DNA from: HGM04593 sp045588485
GTDB lineage: Bacteria > Bacteroidota > Bacteroidia > Bacteroidales > Bacteroidaceae
NCBI GenBank assembly: GCA_045588485.1
Contig: JAZNEI010000026.1
Coordinates: 1 to 64,000 of the forward strand
Length of the DNA stretch: 64,000 nt
Direction: 5' to 3'
Part shown: positions 8,398-17,769 of the stretch, piece by piece
How positions within the stretch are numbered: the first letter of the stretch is position 1
Layout: the number at the start of each line of letters is the position of its first letter
The notes under the pieces: model-generated
What the model was told of the DNA's origin: nothing
The model's input: the letters and a program-made list of their open reading frames with translations, nothing else
Databases searched by the model: none
Translations under genes and position numbers: made by a program

Positions 8398-9027
8398 TTA
8401 CTTCTCTAAAAAGCCACACTCTTTGGCGTTTAGCGCTATTTGTGTCGCAAGCTCTTCGATGCTTATCTCTTTTGCTTGTGATATTTGTTGGTAGATGTCG
8501 TAGAGCGGTGTGCTGCTCTCGTCGCTCTCTATGAAAAGCCTGTCGAGTGGGATGATTCTTGCTGTCTCGACGTTGAATTTCTCTCCCAATGAGATATACA
8601 TTCCCATCGACAGAAGTTGCTGTGCTTGTGCGGGCTTTCCTCGGAATCCGTGTATTATCCAGCGCTCATTGTGTGGATACTCTTTGGCGACTCTCAGTAG
8701 TAGGTCGGCTCCTTTTACAAGGTGGATGATAAGTGGTTTTTTTACTCTTTCGGATAGCTCTATGTGCTTGATAAAAATTTTATATTGTTCTTCTTTTGTA
8801 GCCGGTGATTTCAGCGTGTCGAATCCACACTCGCCAATGGCAACAACCTCTTTTTTTGTTGCGCTCTCTTCTATACTACGAAATTGCTCCTCCCATTTGT
8901 CCGAGATTTTCCACGGATGTATACCTATGGAGCATAATCTGTCATCGGGATAGGTTGTTCCTAAATCAAGAATAGCGGTGTTGCCATCCTCTCGCATTGT
9001 GTGGGTGTGAATATCTATTAGCAGCAT
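8398..9027 (-). CDS. TatD-family metal-dependent hydrolase
   Basis: A 209-residue TIM-barrel hydrolase, somewhat shorter than E. coli TatD (about 260). Metal-site motifs are in order: DIHTH at the start, GECGFD, IHLVKG, IHGFRG and ESDES. TatD proteins are 3'-5' DNA exonucleases or deoxyribonucleases in several bacteria. The start at 9027 (MLLIDIHTH) puts the first metal motif at the usual position. It lies four bases after yidD, at the end of the run DUF4271-hemD-rnpA-yidD-tatD. Confidence 0.85.
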   Translation of the reverse strand: MLLIDIHTHTMREDGNTAILDLGTTYPDDRLCSIGIHPWKISDKWEEQFRSIEESATKKEVVAIGECGFDTLKSPATKEEQYKIFIKHIELSERVKKPLIIHLVKGADLLLRVAKEYPHNERWIIHGFRGKPAQAQQLLSMGMYISLGEKFNVETARIIPLDRLFIESDESSTPLYDIYQQISQAKEISIEELATQIALNAKECGFLEK

Positions 9028-9031
9028 GGTG

Positions 9032-9253
9032 TCAGGGTACAGGGTCGTAGCCCGAACCACCCCACGGATGGCAGCGTAGCAGACGACGTATTGCTAAATA
9101 CAGGCCTTTTGCCGGGCCGTGTTTTTTAATTGCTTCAAGGGCGTATTGCGAGCAGGTTGGGGTGAAACGACACGACGGGGGTGTCATTGGTGATATGCAT
9201 CGTTGATAGAAAAGTATAGGCAGTGTAAGCAGTGATGTTAGGAATTTTCGCAT
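9032..9253 (-). CDS. yidD: Membrane protein insertion efficiency factor YidD
   Basis: A 73-residue protein with the whole YidD signature: a short hydrophobic or amphipathic N-terminus, LYQRCISPMTPPSCRFTPTC, SQYALEAIKKHG and the terminal HPWGGSGYDPVP. YidD assists YidC in inserting membrane proteins. It overlaps the end of rnpA by 16 bases, the conserved rnpA-yidD order of most bacteria. Confidence 0.95.
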   Translation of the reverse strand: MRKFLTSLLTLPILFYQRCISPMTPPSCRFTPTCSQYALEAIKKHGPAKGLYLAIRRLLRCHPWGGSGYDPVP

Positions 9254-9648
9254 ATCTTCTGCTCTTTTTCGATGATTGCCGATAGTAGCTTCTGCATTTT
9301 GCGTTGCAGAAACTGTGTGCTGCTGTGACGGTTGTCGATATATAGTATGGCTATTGCCATCTGTTTGCCGCTTTTCTGAATCTCCTCGACAAAAGATATT
9401 TTATTCAGGCGGTAAGCCTCACGTATTCGGCGTTTCATTAGATTGCGGTCTACTGCATGACGGAAACGTCTCTTGGCTACACTTATGAGTATGGTGGCAG
9501 TGGGTGTGCTGTTCTCTGCCGGTGATGATAGAAATACGGCACGAAGGGGAAAAGCTGTGACCGAAGAACCTTTGGCGTATAGGTTGTCTATAACGCTTTT
9601 GCTCTTCAGATGCTCTCTCTTGGGAAAACCGAATCTCTTTTTCTCCAT
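9238..9648 (-). CDS. rnpA: Ribonuclease P protein component
   Basis: A 136-residue basic protein that binds the RNase P RNA and helps mature tRNA 5' ends. The RNR-type motif is visible as KRRFRHAVDRNLMKRRIREA, preceded by LISVAK. The N-terminus FGFPKREHLKSKSVIDNLY matches the family's first helix. It overlaps yidD. A stable stem-loop (9666-9694) lies between this gene and hemD upstream. Confidence 0.95.
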   Translation of the reverse strand: MEKKRFGFPKREHLKSKSVIDNLYAKGSSVTAFPLRAVFLSSPAENSTPTATILISVAKRRFRHAVDRNLMKRRIREAYRLNKISFVEEIQKSGKQMAIAILYIDNRHSSTQFLQRKMQKLLSAIIEKEQKICENS

Positions 9649-9665
9649 CTTTGTCAGTTTGAATG

Positions 9666-9694
9666 AGACGGGCGACCTTTTGGGCCGCCCGTCT
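9666..9694. other. Stem-loop between hemD and rnpA
   Basis: AGACGGGCG pairs with CGCCCGTCT around a loop containing CTTTT. On the minus strand, in the direction of transcription, no strong T run follows, so this may be a processing or attenuation site rather than a strong terminator. Confidence 0.45.
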
Positions 9695-9701
9695 GCTTTA
9701 T

Positions 9702-10445
9702 TTATGCATTATGTTTTGTCAGGAATTCATCAAGGGCAGCCGGCATAGATGGTGCTGTTGCCGTTGGTGCCGAAAGGTCGAGTCTGAGTCCGGCCTCTTC
9801 TATTGTGTCGGCAGTGGCTTTACCGAAGCAAGCAATAATCTTGTCGCCTTGTACATAGTTGGGGGCATTTTTCTTCAGTGATGTTATTCCGTGGGGGCTG
9901 AAGAAGATTATCATGTCGTATGAGTCGATGTAGGTACTGTCTATCTCGTTGCTCACTGTTCGATACATTTCGGCCTCGGAGTGTGCTATTCCGTGTGAGT
10001 CGAACATTCTGCAAATCTCATCGTTGTTGACATTCGACATCGGGGTAAAGTAGCGCTCGGTCTTGTGCTTTACAAAAAGAGGCTCAAGGTCATTGATGTG
10101 TCCGTTGCCGAAGAATACTTTACGCTTGCGGTACTGTACATACTTCTGGATGTAGAGTGAGATTGTCTCTGACAAACAGAAATACTTCATGTCGTCGGGA
10201 ATGGTTACGCGCAGCTCCTTGCACAGAGTAAAGAAATGGTCTATTGCGTGGCGCGACAGGAATACGATGGCTGTGTGCCCGGGAATAGAGACCTTCTGCT
10301 GTCTGAATTCCTTTGCGGTGAGTCCCTCTACCCTAATAAACGATGTAAAGTCTATTTGAACATTATGCTTGTTTGCAATGTCGAAATAGGGCGACTTGCC
10401 GGTAGCTGGCTTAGGTTGAGAAACTAAAATCTTGCTTACTTTCAC
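9702..10445 (-). CDS. hemD: Uroporphyrinogen-III synthase
   Basis: A 247-residue two-domain protein of the HemD fold, which closes hydroxymethylbilane to uroporphyrinogen III. Support: the N-terminal KILVSQPKPATGKSPYF, central AIVFLSRHAIDHFF, the segment MIIFFSPHGITSLKKN and the glycine-rich IACFGKATADTIEEAG, which match this divergent family in order. The start is GTG at 10445, just four bases after DUF4271, a pairing common in Bacteroidota. HemD is weakly conserved, so identification leans on these motifs plus context. Confidence 0.85.
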   Translation of the reverse strand: MKVSKILVSQPKPATGKSPYFDIANKHNVQIDFTSFIRVEGLTAKEFRQQKVSIPGHTAIVFLSRHAIDHFFTLCKELRVTIPDDMKYFCLSETISLYIQKYVQYRKRKVFFGNGHINDLEPLFVKHKTERYFTPMSNVNNDEICRMFDSHGIAHSEAEMYRTVSNEIDSTYIDSYDMIIFFSPHGITSLKKNAPNYVQGDKIIACFGKATADTIEEAGLRLDLSAPTATAPSMPAALDEFLTKHNA

Positions 10446-10449
10446 TGTC

Positions 10450-11145
10450 CTAAAATTTTATTATTAAAAAAAGGTAAGTTTGGTGTATTGTTTGCCACAT
10501 AAAACCAAGTGGTAACAATTCAATCGCGCAAAGGTATAAAAAAATATCGAGAAAATAACTCTTTTCGTTGAAAATGATGTTAAAACAGCGAATAAATAGC
10601 ATTATAAGGTATATTATACCAATAATCAGCAGGTAACCATTAAATAATATGTTATTTAACGAAGGCAATAGAATAACTAATGTTACAAGGGGTAGGAGAG
10701 CAAAAGATGTAAGTAGTAATGTAAAGAAATATGATTCTCTCCATTCGCGTGCTTGTTCTTGCGAAAACAATATACGGTTTACAATTTCATATACTATGCC
10801 TTTGGCTGCAAGGAACAGTGTCGAGATTGCGGCAAAGATGGCAAATGGTATATAAGAGGTCTCGAAGGCTTGTAATTTGCCGTTCAGTTGAAGGTAGCCG
10901 AATATCATTATTGTCGAGCAGAAGATAAACAGAATGTATAAGATGTAATTACTTGTACGGCTTATTCCTGCACGAGAATTATAGGGCACAGCCTGTCCCT
11001 TATAGTAGAACATTTTTTTAAGACGTTCTACTATGCTCGAACCATCGCGTAACAATACGTATGCACTACCCAAGAGGCTTGCAATAAATAGCGACAGTAT
11101 GAAATTGTCGCATCCTATAGAGTAGGGGATAGGTGTTCCAATCAT
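10450..11145 (-). CDS. DUF4271 membrane protein
   Basis: A 231-residue polytopic membrane protein with about six hydrophobic segments (near residues 14-30, 64-82, 96-116, 140-160, 166-186 and 196-225). It matches the Bacteroidota DUF4271 family in size, topology and position next to hemD. No catalytic motif is visible and the function is unknown. The four-base gap to hemD and three-base gap from the LOG gene indicate one transcript. Confidence 0.8.
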   Translation of the reverse strand: MIGTPIPYSIGCDNFILSLFIASLLGSAYVLLRDGSSIVERLKKMFYYKGQAVPYNSRAGISRTSNYILYILFIFCSTIMIFGYLQLNGKLQAFETSYIPFAIFAAISTLFLAAKGIVYEIVNRILFSQEQAREWRESYFFTLLLTSFALLPLVTLVILLPSLNNILFNGYLLIIGIIYLIMLFIRCFNIIFNEKSYFLDIFLYLCAIELLPLGFMWQTIHQTYLFLIIKF

Positions 11146-11148
11146 TCT

Positions 11149-11736
11149 TTACAGTGCTGCGTATTTGCGAATGGATGCATCCCAAACGGGAGTATTATAA
11201 ATTTGCTCGATTGCCTCTTCGGGCGAGTTTGCAACACTCCATATATTGCCGTGTATCTCACCCATGAAATGTTCTTCTATGGCATGCTTTAACTGCTCGA
11301 TGAGGGCATCGTAATATCCGTTTATGTTAAGTATTACTATTGGGTTAAGATATAGTCCCAACTGTTTCCATGTAATTATCTCACATAATTCTTCCATGGT
11401 GCCGCATCCGCCGGGTAGTGCTATCACTGCATCGGATAGCTGTGCCATAGTCTGCTTGCGAGTGTGCATATCGGATGTAACACGCAATTCGCTGAGTCCT
11501 GTATGGTGCCACCCTTGCTCGACCATAAACTGTGGTATTACACCAATGGCTTTTCCGCTGTTCTCAAGCGCTCCATCCTCAACAGCACGCATAAGGCCTA
11601 TGTTGCCGCCTCCTGTTACAAGGGTTATGCCCTCATGAGCCAACAGCGCACCCAACTTGTGGGCGGCGCTGTTGTACGATTCGTCTACGCGGTTGCTCGA
11701 AGCGCAGTAGACGCAGATGCTCTTTGGTTGTGCCAT
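11149..11736 (-). CDS. LOG-family (TIGR00730) nucleotide phosphoribohydrolase
   Basis: A 195-residue Rossmann-like protein with the diagnostic PGGCGTMEE motif and the upstream GGGNIGLMRAVEDGAL segment. Characterised members cleave nucleoside 5'-monophosphates, including cytokinin ribotides, releasing the base. The ATG at 11736 (MAQPKSICVYCASS) gives the normal N-terminus. Thirteen bases separate it from ahcY upstream, so the two may be co-transcribed. Confidence 0.9.
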   Translation of the reverse strand: MAQPKSICVYCASSNRVDESYNSAAHKLGALLAHEGITLVTGGGNIGLMRAVEDGALENSGKAIGVIPQFMVEQGWHHTGLSELRVTSDMHTRKQTMAQLSDAVIALPGGCGTMEELCEIITWKQLGLYLNPIVILNINGYYDALIEQLKHAIEEHFMGEIHGNIWSVANSPEEAIEQIYNTPVWDASIRKYAAL

Positions 11737-11749
11737 TATATGCGCTCTC

Positions 11750-13171
11750 TTAGTAACGGTAAATGTCCGACTTATAGGGGCCCTTGACATCTACGCCGAT
11801 GTAATCGGCCTGTTTCTGTGTAAGGGTTGTGAGCTTGGCATTCAGGCGACCGAGATGCAGGCGTGCTACCTCTTCGTCAAGATGCTTGGGAAGGCAATAT
11901 ACGCCTGTCTCGTATTGCTTTGTGAAAAGCTCAATCTGTGCGAGTGTCTGGTTGGTGAATGAGTTGCTCATAACGAACGATGGGTGTCCGGTTGCACAGC
12001 CAAGGTTAACAAGTCGGCCGTCGGCAAGCAGTATGATACTGTGTCCGTCGGGGAAGAAATAACGGTCGACCTGTGGCTTGATGTTCAAGCAACGTATGCC
12101 GTCGTAGTTCTTCAGTGCCTCAACCTGAATCTCGTTGTCGAAATGGCCAATGTTACATACGATAGCCTGGTCGGGCATCTGTTCCATGTGGTCGATGCGT
12201 ACAATGTCGATGTTTCCTGTGCAGGTAACAAAGATATTACCATATTTGCATGCCTCGTCCATTGTCACAACCTCGAATCCCTCCATTGCTGCCTGAAGAG
12301 CACAGATGGGGTCAATCTCGGTTACAAGTACACGCGCACCGTAAGAACGCATGCTGTGTGCGCAGCCTTTACCTACGTCGCCGTAGCCGCATATTACAGC
12401 AACCTTGCCGGCAATCATTACGTCGGTGGCGCGTTTGATGCCGTCTGCAAGCGATTCGCGGCAACCGTAGAGGTTGTCGAATTTGCTCTTTGTCACCGAG
12501 TCGTTTACGTTGAATGCGGGGAAAAGAAGCTCTTTGTTTTCCATCATCTGATAGAGGCGATGAACTCCTGTTGTTGTCTCCTCAGATACTCCTTTTATTT
12601 TTGCTGCCACTCTGTGCCAATGTCGTGGGTCGGCTTCGAGTACTCGTGCGAGCAGTTTCTTCAGTTCGCGCTCATCCTCGGGGTCGCTTTCGCTGTATTT
12701 CAGTACCTCGGGATTGCTCTCGGCGGCGTAACCCAGATGTATCATCAGTGTGGCATCACCACCATCGTCGACGATTGTGTCGGGACCTTCGCCACCCTCA
12801 AATGTAAGAGCTTGGAGCGTGCACCACCAGTACTCGGCAAGATTCTCGCCTTTCCAAGCGAATACGGGGATACCGGCCTGTGCAATGGCTGCTGCTGCGT
12901 GGTCTTGTGTAGAATAGATGTTGCATGATACCCAACGAATCTCGGCACCAAGCTCTACGAGTGTCTCTATGAGCACTGCTGTCTGAATTGTCATGTGCAG
13001 TGAACCCATTATACGCGCACCCTTTAGGGGCTTTTGGTTACCGTATTTCTCGCGGAGTGCCATAAGACCGGGCATCTCGTGTTGTGCCATCTCAATCTCC
13101 TTGCGACCAAAATCGGCCAATGTTATATCGGCTATCTTATATGTCTCTTTTGTGAAAAGTTCTGTTGTCAT
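11750..13171 (-). CDS. ahcY: Adenosylhomocysteinase
   Basis: A 473-residue enzyme that hydrolyses S-adenosylhomocysteine to adenosine and homocysteine. The NAD-binding loop CGYGDVGKGCAHSM is present, as are GSLHMTIQTAVLIETL near the substrate site, HFDNEIQ and the C-terminal YKSDIYRY. The ATG at 13171 (MTTELFTKETYKIAD) follows a clear promoter, whereas an upstream in-frame start would lie before the -7 box. Length fits the longer bacterial form with the extra insertion. Confidence 0.97.
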   Translation of the reverse strand: MTTELFTKETYKIADITLADFGRKEIEMAQHEMPGLMALREKYGNQKPLKGARIMGSLHMTIQTAVLIETLVELGAEIRWVSCNIYSTQDHAAAAIAQAGIPVFAWKGENLAEYWWCTLQALTFEGGEGPDTIVDDGGDATLMIHLGYAAESNPEVLKYSESDPEDERELKKLLARVLEADPRHWHRVAAKIKGVSEETTTGVHRLYQMMENKELLFPAFNVNDSVTKSKFDNLYGCRESLADGIKRATDVMIAGKVAVICGYGDVGKGCAHSMRSYGARVLVTEIDPICALQAAMEGFEVVTMDEACKYGNIFVTCTGNIDIVRIDHMEQMPDQAIVCNIGHFDNEIQVEALKNYDGIRCLNIKPQVDRYFFPDGHSIILLADGRLVNLGCATGHPSFVMSNSFTNQTLAQIELFTKQYETGVYCLPKHLDEEVARLHLGRLNAKLTTLTQKQADYIGVDVKGPYKSDIYRY

Positions 13172-13206
13172 TATTGTATAATTTGTTATTCTGTTTATAG
13201 TGAATG

Positions 13207-13237
13207 CAAAGGTACGAAATATTCTCTTTGTTAGCAA
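13207..13237 (-). promoter_or_regulatory. Promoter of ahcY
   Basis: On the minus strand TTG at 13237-13235 is followed after 20 bases by TACCTTTG at 13214-13207, which fits the Bacteroidota -33/-7 pattern. The -33 element almost touches the end of the GH84 gene. I see no SAH riboswitch in the short leader. Confidence 0.7.
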
Positions 13238-13242
13238 TCTTA

Positions 13243-16176
13243 TTATTGTTTAAGCACTTTATAGGCGCTTCTGCCGTAGTTGTTCTCGATGGTAACGATG
13301 TAGATTCCCGAGGGGTGGTTACTCATATTTATCTGTGCGACACTGCTCTCGGCAGTTGTATTGCATTCCATGGTTCCCGATGCTGATACAACGGTAATGC
13401 GGCTGCCATCGGCAATGTTACTGCAAAGTATGTTCTCGCTTGCAGAGTCGTACCACACCTGTATCGTCTCGTCGGTAGTGCCCTCTATTGATGTTGCATC
13501 GTTCTTGTTTATGATAGAGACAGTGTAGCTGTCGCCAAGGCTCACCGATTTTGCTTCAAGGCGGTCGCCCGATACAACAATGTATTTCAGTCCGTTCTCG
13601 GCTGCCGACTGTGTCCATGCAAGTGAGAATTTATCGCCTCTCTTGGTTATCATATAGGTATTCCAATCGCTGTAGTATTGGTTGGTTCCGAATACTCCAT
13701 ATTCGTTAAGGTAACGTCCGTCGGCATTGCTGGTAATCTTGTAGCACTTCTTGCCATTTGCATCTATTGTTATTACCCACTCGTGTACCTTGCCGAGTTT
13801 AGATGTATTCTTGAAAGTAGGCGTTCCACCGCTACCCTTGATATTGTTGTTGGTGAGGTATTTGTCGCCCGACATTATGTAGTATACCTCGCCACTCTCT
13901 ATCGATGGTTGCTCTTTCTCTCCACTTAAAGGAACAATATCGAATATGTATTTGTCGGGGATATTCTCATTGGATGTTCCTGCACCTACTCGTGTGGCAT
14001 TTGCAACCCAGAATTTATCGCCTGCGCTGCCTGCATTCTGTATTGCGAACTTTCCGTTAGCCAGCAGCTGTATATTGTATGAGTGCCATACCGACTCGTA
14101 GGGATTTGTTTCGTCGCTAACAGTAAATGAACCCTTCTCGTTGAGATAACGATTATCCTCGAGGTTGATTATCTTGTATCGGTTTGTGCTTGCATCGAGG
14201 CTTATCTTCCACTCCTGACGCTGCGGACGTATTGTGTCCCTGCCACTTACGAATTGGGGTGTACTTGCCGAAACTCGGGGACGTGTGTTCGAGAGATACT
14301 TTCCATTATACATAATGTAGTATGTACCATTCTCCAGTACTTGTGCAGGGAATATATCTATGCGATAGTCGTAATTCTCTTTATATTCAGCTACAAGCTC
14401 GCCTATCTTCTCCTTTACAAAAGGTTCTACGTGTACAGTTCCTACAACGGGTGATGCTATCTTAAGTGTTCCGCTGAAGTCGCGTGAGCGTATTGCCGAC
14501 TGCGCCTCGGTGTACTCCTGGTATTTGAGATAGTTTTCTACAAAAGCCTCGGGCGACTCCTCGGCAAGAGCTTTGTTCATTGCAACGATGCTTGCGCCTC
14601 GCAGTCCCAACAGTTTCATTACATTCAGCCAAGGGGTAATCTCTTCGATAAGTTCGCGTGCCTCGTTGCTTGCAAGCAGAATATCGGCCGACTCAATCAT
14701 CTTGTCGAACTGTGCACCTATCGCTGCGTATGCTCCCTTTCGGTCGCCTGTCGCCAATTTATTGCTATATTCCTGCTTTGCCTTAGCAAATTCGGGCGAC
14801 TCATCGGTGCGGCGCAGTCCGTGTGTGTTTACACCAAGGTCGATATTATTCTCGCAGAAGAATTTGAAAGCATCACGATTCTGTGGCATAAGGTATTTTA
14901 TAGCCTCTTCCCACGACTCGTCGGGGTTGTATTCGCTCATATTCCAGTTGTACTCTCCGATGCTGAAGAGCGATACCTTCGATGCTTCGGCATACTCCAT
15001 TGGGTTGGATGTAAATCCCGACAGCATATTTGCAATGTCAAGGTCGTTGCCCCATGTGGGACCCATCAGCAGATGATTGATGCAGTAGTCGGTTACGGGG
15101 TAGTTGAGCCAAATGAATGCCTTGCGGCTTATCTGGTTGTTAATCCAGGTCATATCGGCTTTGTTAATCATATCTACTACGCTGTTACCTGTCCACATTA
15201 TGCGCACCTCTTTGTTCATTGTGCTACCCAATGTGGTAAGATAATCACCGCTTGTCCATCCTTTGTTATATTGTGTGGGGCAGATGATGCAGGGGTTAAC
15301 ATCATCGTAAGCAGCATTAAGCTGGTCGGTAATGTAGTTCATTAGCTCGGCCTGCTTGTCACCGCGTGTGCCATCGCCGCCCCAAACATCGTCGAAGAAT
15401 ACTGCAAATGTGCGTACGCCAAGGTCGTACATTGCCTTCAACTTGTTTACAATGTTCTTTCTGTCGGTATCATTCCATTGGATGTCGTTACCAGGGTGAA
15501 TGGCCCATACAAAATCGACTTTGTTGGCCTTTGCTGCATTTACGTATTGTGTGATTTTCTTGCCCTGTGCTGTGGGATATTTCTCGCGCCATCTGTCCTT
15601 GTGATAAACATCGTCCTTGGGACCATATATATATACGTTCATCTTTTGACGGCCGAACATCTCGAAGAGGCTCATACGGTTGGCCTCACTGTAGGGGTTG
15701 CCATAATAACCTTCTACAAGACCGCGCTGAGGTACGTCGGGATAGTCGGTTACGGTAACCTGCATCACTTGGGGCTGCGATGCTATCTGAATGTAGCTCT
15801 GTACTCCGTAGAATGTACCTGCACCGTCGTTACCTGCGATGATTACTTTGTCGCTTTGTACGCTTAGGTAGTAGCCTTCGCTCTTTTGGGGGATGAGGCT
15901 CTCATACTGGGCTACCGAGGCATCGCCCTTCTCGCCGATGATTAGTTGTATACTGCCGCCTTCGGTTGTGAAATTCTCTTTCAGCAGACGGATGGCATCG
16001 CTGTCGGCATCGGTTTCGCCTACAATGGTGTATGCTGCGCTGTTGTCGAATGCTTTTTCCTCACTCCATTGGATAGCCTGTGGAATGGGCGATATTCTTA
16101 CACTCTGTGCTACTGCATCTGTCGCAAGACTCAGCATTGCTGTTGCGCACATTAGTAATGCTTTTGTGAATCTCAT
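13243..16176 (-). CDS. Secreted GH84 beta-N-acetylglucosaminidase with T9SS-type C-terminal domain
   Basis: A 977-residue exported enzyme. Order: signal peptide (residues 1-24), N-terminal GH20b-like domain (about 25-145), then the GH84 catalytic barrel beginning at RGLVEGYYGNPYS. The adjacent catalytic aspartates of the family are in FAVFFDDVWGGDG (D262, D263). After a helical region come two tandem similar modules (about 650-770 and 775-900), both opening with YYIM-GKYL-type strands and resembling ricin-type trefoils. The last ~75 residues, ending GIYIVTIENNYGRSAYKVLK, look like a T9SS type A sorting domain. It should cut terminal GlcNAc from host glycans or hyaluronan at the cell surface. 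It follows yifB by 37 bases. Confidence 0.9.
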   Translation of the reverse strand: MRFTKALLMCATAMLSLATDAVAQSVRISPIPQAIQWSEEKAFDNSAAYTIVGETDADSDAIRLLKENFTTEGGSIQLIIGEKGDASVAQYESLIPQKSEGYYLSVQSDKVIIAGNDGAGTFYGVQSYIQIASQPQVMQVTVTDYPDVPQRGLVEGYYGNPYSEANRMSLFEMFGRQKMNVYIYGPKDDVYHKDRWREKYPTAQGKKITQYVNAAKANKVDFVWAIHPGNDIQWNDTDRKNIVNKLKAMYDLGVRTFAVFFDDVWGGDGTRGDKQAELMNYITDQLNAAYDDVNPCIICPTQYNKGWTSGDYLTTLGSTMNKEVRIMWTGNSVVDMINKADMTWINNQISRKAFIWLNYPVTDYCINHLLMGPTWGNDLDIANMLSGFTSNPMEYAEASKVSLFSIGEYNWNMSEYNPDESWEEAIKYLMPQNRDAFKFFCENNIDLGVNTHGLRRTDESPEFAKAKQEYSNKLATGDRKGAYAAIGAQFDKMIESADILLASNEARELIEEITPWLNVMKLLGLRGASIVAMNKALAEESPEAFVENYLKYQEYTEAQSAIRSRDFSGTLKIASPVVGTVHVEPFVKEKIGELVAEYKENYDYRIDIFPAQVLENGTYYIMYNGKYLSNTRPRVSASTPQFVSGRDTIRPQRQEWKISLDASTNRYKIINLEDNRYLNEKGSFTVSDETNPYESVWHSYNIQLLANGKFAIQNAGSAGDKFWVANATRVGAGTSNENIPDKYIFDIVPLSGEKEQPSIESGEVYYIMSGDKYLTNNNIKGSGGTPTFKNTSKLGKVHEWVITIDANGKKCYKITSNADGRYLNEYGVFGTNQYYSDWNTYMITKRGDKFSLAWTQSAAENGLKYIVVSGDRLEAKSVSLGDSYTVSIINKNDATSIEGTTDETIQVWYDSASENILCSNIADGSRITVVSASGTMECNTTAESSVAQINMSNHPSGIYIVTIENNYGRSAYKVLKQ

Positions 16177-16213
16177 ATATACAATTTTTATTAATTATAA
16201 CTTTATTTCTTGG

Positions 16214-17755
16214 TTATGTTCCCCAATTCTCCCGGTCGAGATTGCGATACCCTATTGCTTCGGCAATATGGTGTGATAATATTTTTTCGCTTGCTTCGAG
16301 GTCGGCAATGGTGCGTGCTACCTTTAAAATGCGGTCGTAGGCACGTGCCGATAGGTTGAGGCGCTCCATTGCCATTTTCAGCATTGCGAGGCTTTGCGCA
16401 TCTATTGCGGCATATTTCTTTATCAGCTTGGGGGGCATTTGTGCATTGCAGTGTATGCCGGGTTCGTCTGCATAACGTTGCTCCTGTATCTTACGGGCTG
16501 CAATGACACGCTCGCGTATGGCTGCGCTCGGCTCGCCCTCGCGTGCATCGGATATTTTCTCGAACGGTACAGGGACTATTTCAATTTGCAGGTCGATGCG
16601 GTCGAGTAGTGGACCGCTTATTTTGTTAAGATAGCGCTGCACTTGTCCCGGGTTACATACACAAGGCTTGGTGGGATGGTTGTAGTAACCACAGGGGCAG
16701 GGGTTCATAGAGGCTACGAGCATGACTCCTGCGGGGTATTCTACCTTGTAGTTGGCTCGTGCTACGCATATTTTTCTGTCTTCAAGGGGTTGGCGCATCA
16801 CTTCGAGTACGTCGCGTGAAAATTCGGGTAGCTCGTCAAGAAACAGCACACCGTTATGTGCCAATGATATTTCGCCGGGACGGGGATTGCTACCGCCTCC
16901 GCACAGTGCTACCGATGATATTGTGTGGTGCGGGCTGCGGAAAGGACGTTGTGTTATAAGTGCTGTGCCATCGGGCAGATGACCGCTAACCGAGTGTATC
17001 TTTGTTGTCTCAAGGCTCTCTTGCAGTGTCAGCGGTGGCAGAATGGTTGGCAATCTTTTGGCCATCATAGATTTTCCGCTGCCGGGAGGACCTATCATTA
17101 TCAGATTGTGTCCGCCTGCGGCGGCAACCTCAAAGGCTCGTTTCACGCTCTCTTGTCCGCGAACCTCGCTGAAATCGAAAGGAAAGTTGCTCTGTTGCGA
17201 GTAGAATTCTCTCTCGATATTCACATTATATGTGGTTAGTGTATCCTCTTTACCATTGAGAAACTCCACCACCTGCAACAGATTATCGGCACTATATACC
17301 TGTAGACCATCTACTACAGCAGCTTCGGCTGCGTTACTTGTTGGTAGTATAATCCCTTTGAAACCAAGCTCTTGAGCTTTTAACGCGATAGGAAGCACTC
17401 CTTTTATGGGAACGAGTGAGCCATCGAGACCAAGCTCGCCCATAATCATATAGTTGCCCAAACGCTCGCACTTAATCGCACCGTCTGCGGCAAGGATTCC
17501 TATTGCTATCGGCAGGTCGTAGGCCGAACCCTCTTTGCGAATGTCGGCGGGGGCCATATTCACAATTATCTGTTTGCTTGGGAATTTCATCCCATTGTGC
17601 TGAAGTGCCGATTGTATTCTGTGGTAGCTCTCCTTTACCGCATTGTCGGGCAGTCCCACAAGGAAAAACTGTATTCCTCGCAGGGCATTTACCTCTATGG
17701 TTACAAGCGTTGCGCTTATACCTTGTATGGCTGCTGCATAAACCTTTACCAACAT
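16214..17755 (-). CDS. YifB/ComM-family Mg-chelatase-like AAA+ ATPase
   Basis: A 513-residue protein with the N-terminal ChlI-like domain (FFLVGLPDNAVKESYHRIQS), then an AAA+ core with Walker A GPPGSGKSMMAKRL (about residue 220) and a Walker B-type LFLDELPEF. A CPCG cysteine cluster (NPCPCGYYNHPTKPCVC) follows, and a C-terminal helical domain. ComM is a branch-migration helicase that helps integrate DNA in natural transformation. Whether this organism is competent is unknown. It sits 14 bases after the thioredoxin-like lipoprotein gene. Confidence 0.92.
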   Translation of the reverse strand: MLVKVYAAAIQGISATLVTIEVNALRGIQFFLVGLPDNAVKESYHRIQSALQHNGMKFPSKQIIVNMAPADIRKEGSAYDLPIAIGILAADGAIKCERLGNYMIMGELGLDGSLVPIKGVLPIALKAQELGFKGIILPTSNAAEAAVVDGLQVYSADNLLQVVEFLNGKEDTLTTYNVNIEREFYSQQSNFPFDFSEVRGQESVKRAFEVAAAGGHNLIMIGPPGSGKSMMAKRLPTILPPLTLQESLETTKIHSVSGHLPDGTALITQRPFRSPHHTISSVALCGGGSNPRPGEISLAHNGVLFLDELPEFSRDVLEVMRQPLEDRKICVARANYKVEYPAGVMLVASMNPCPCGYYNHPTKPCVCNPGQVQRYLNKISGPLLDRIDLQIEIVPVPFEKISDAREGEPSAAIRERVIAARKIQEQRYADEPGIHCNAQMPPKLIKKYAAIDAQSLAMLKMAMERLNLSARAYDRILKVARTIADLEASEKILSHHIAEAIGYRNLDRENWGT

Positions 17756-17769
17756 AGCCGATTATGGTT

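Noticed and set aside
11984..12928. Plus-strand frame of 314 codons
   Set aside because: Complete antisense shadow of ahcY, which is unmistakable on the other strand; residue composition is Cys- and Val-rich noise.
13172..13242. SAH riboswitch upstream of ahcY
   Set aside because: The leader between the promoter and ATG is only a few tens of bases and shows no suitable helices.
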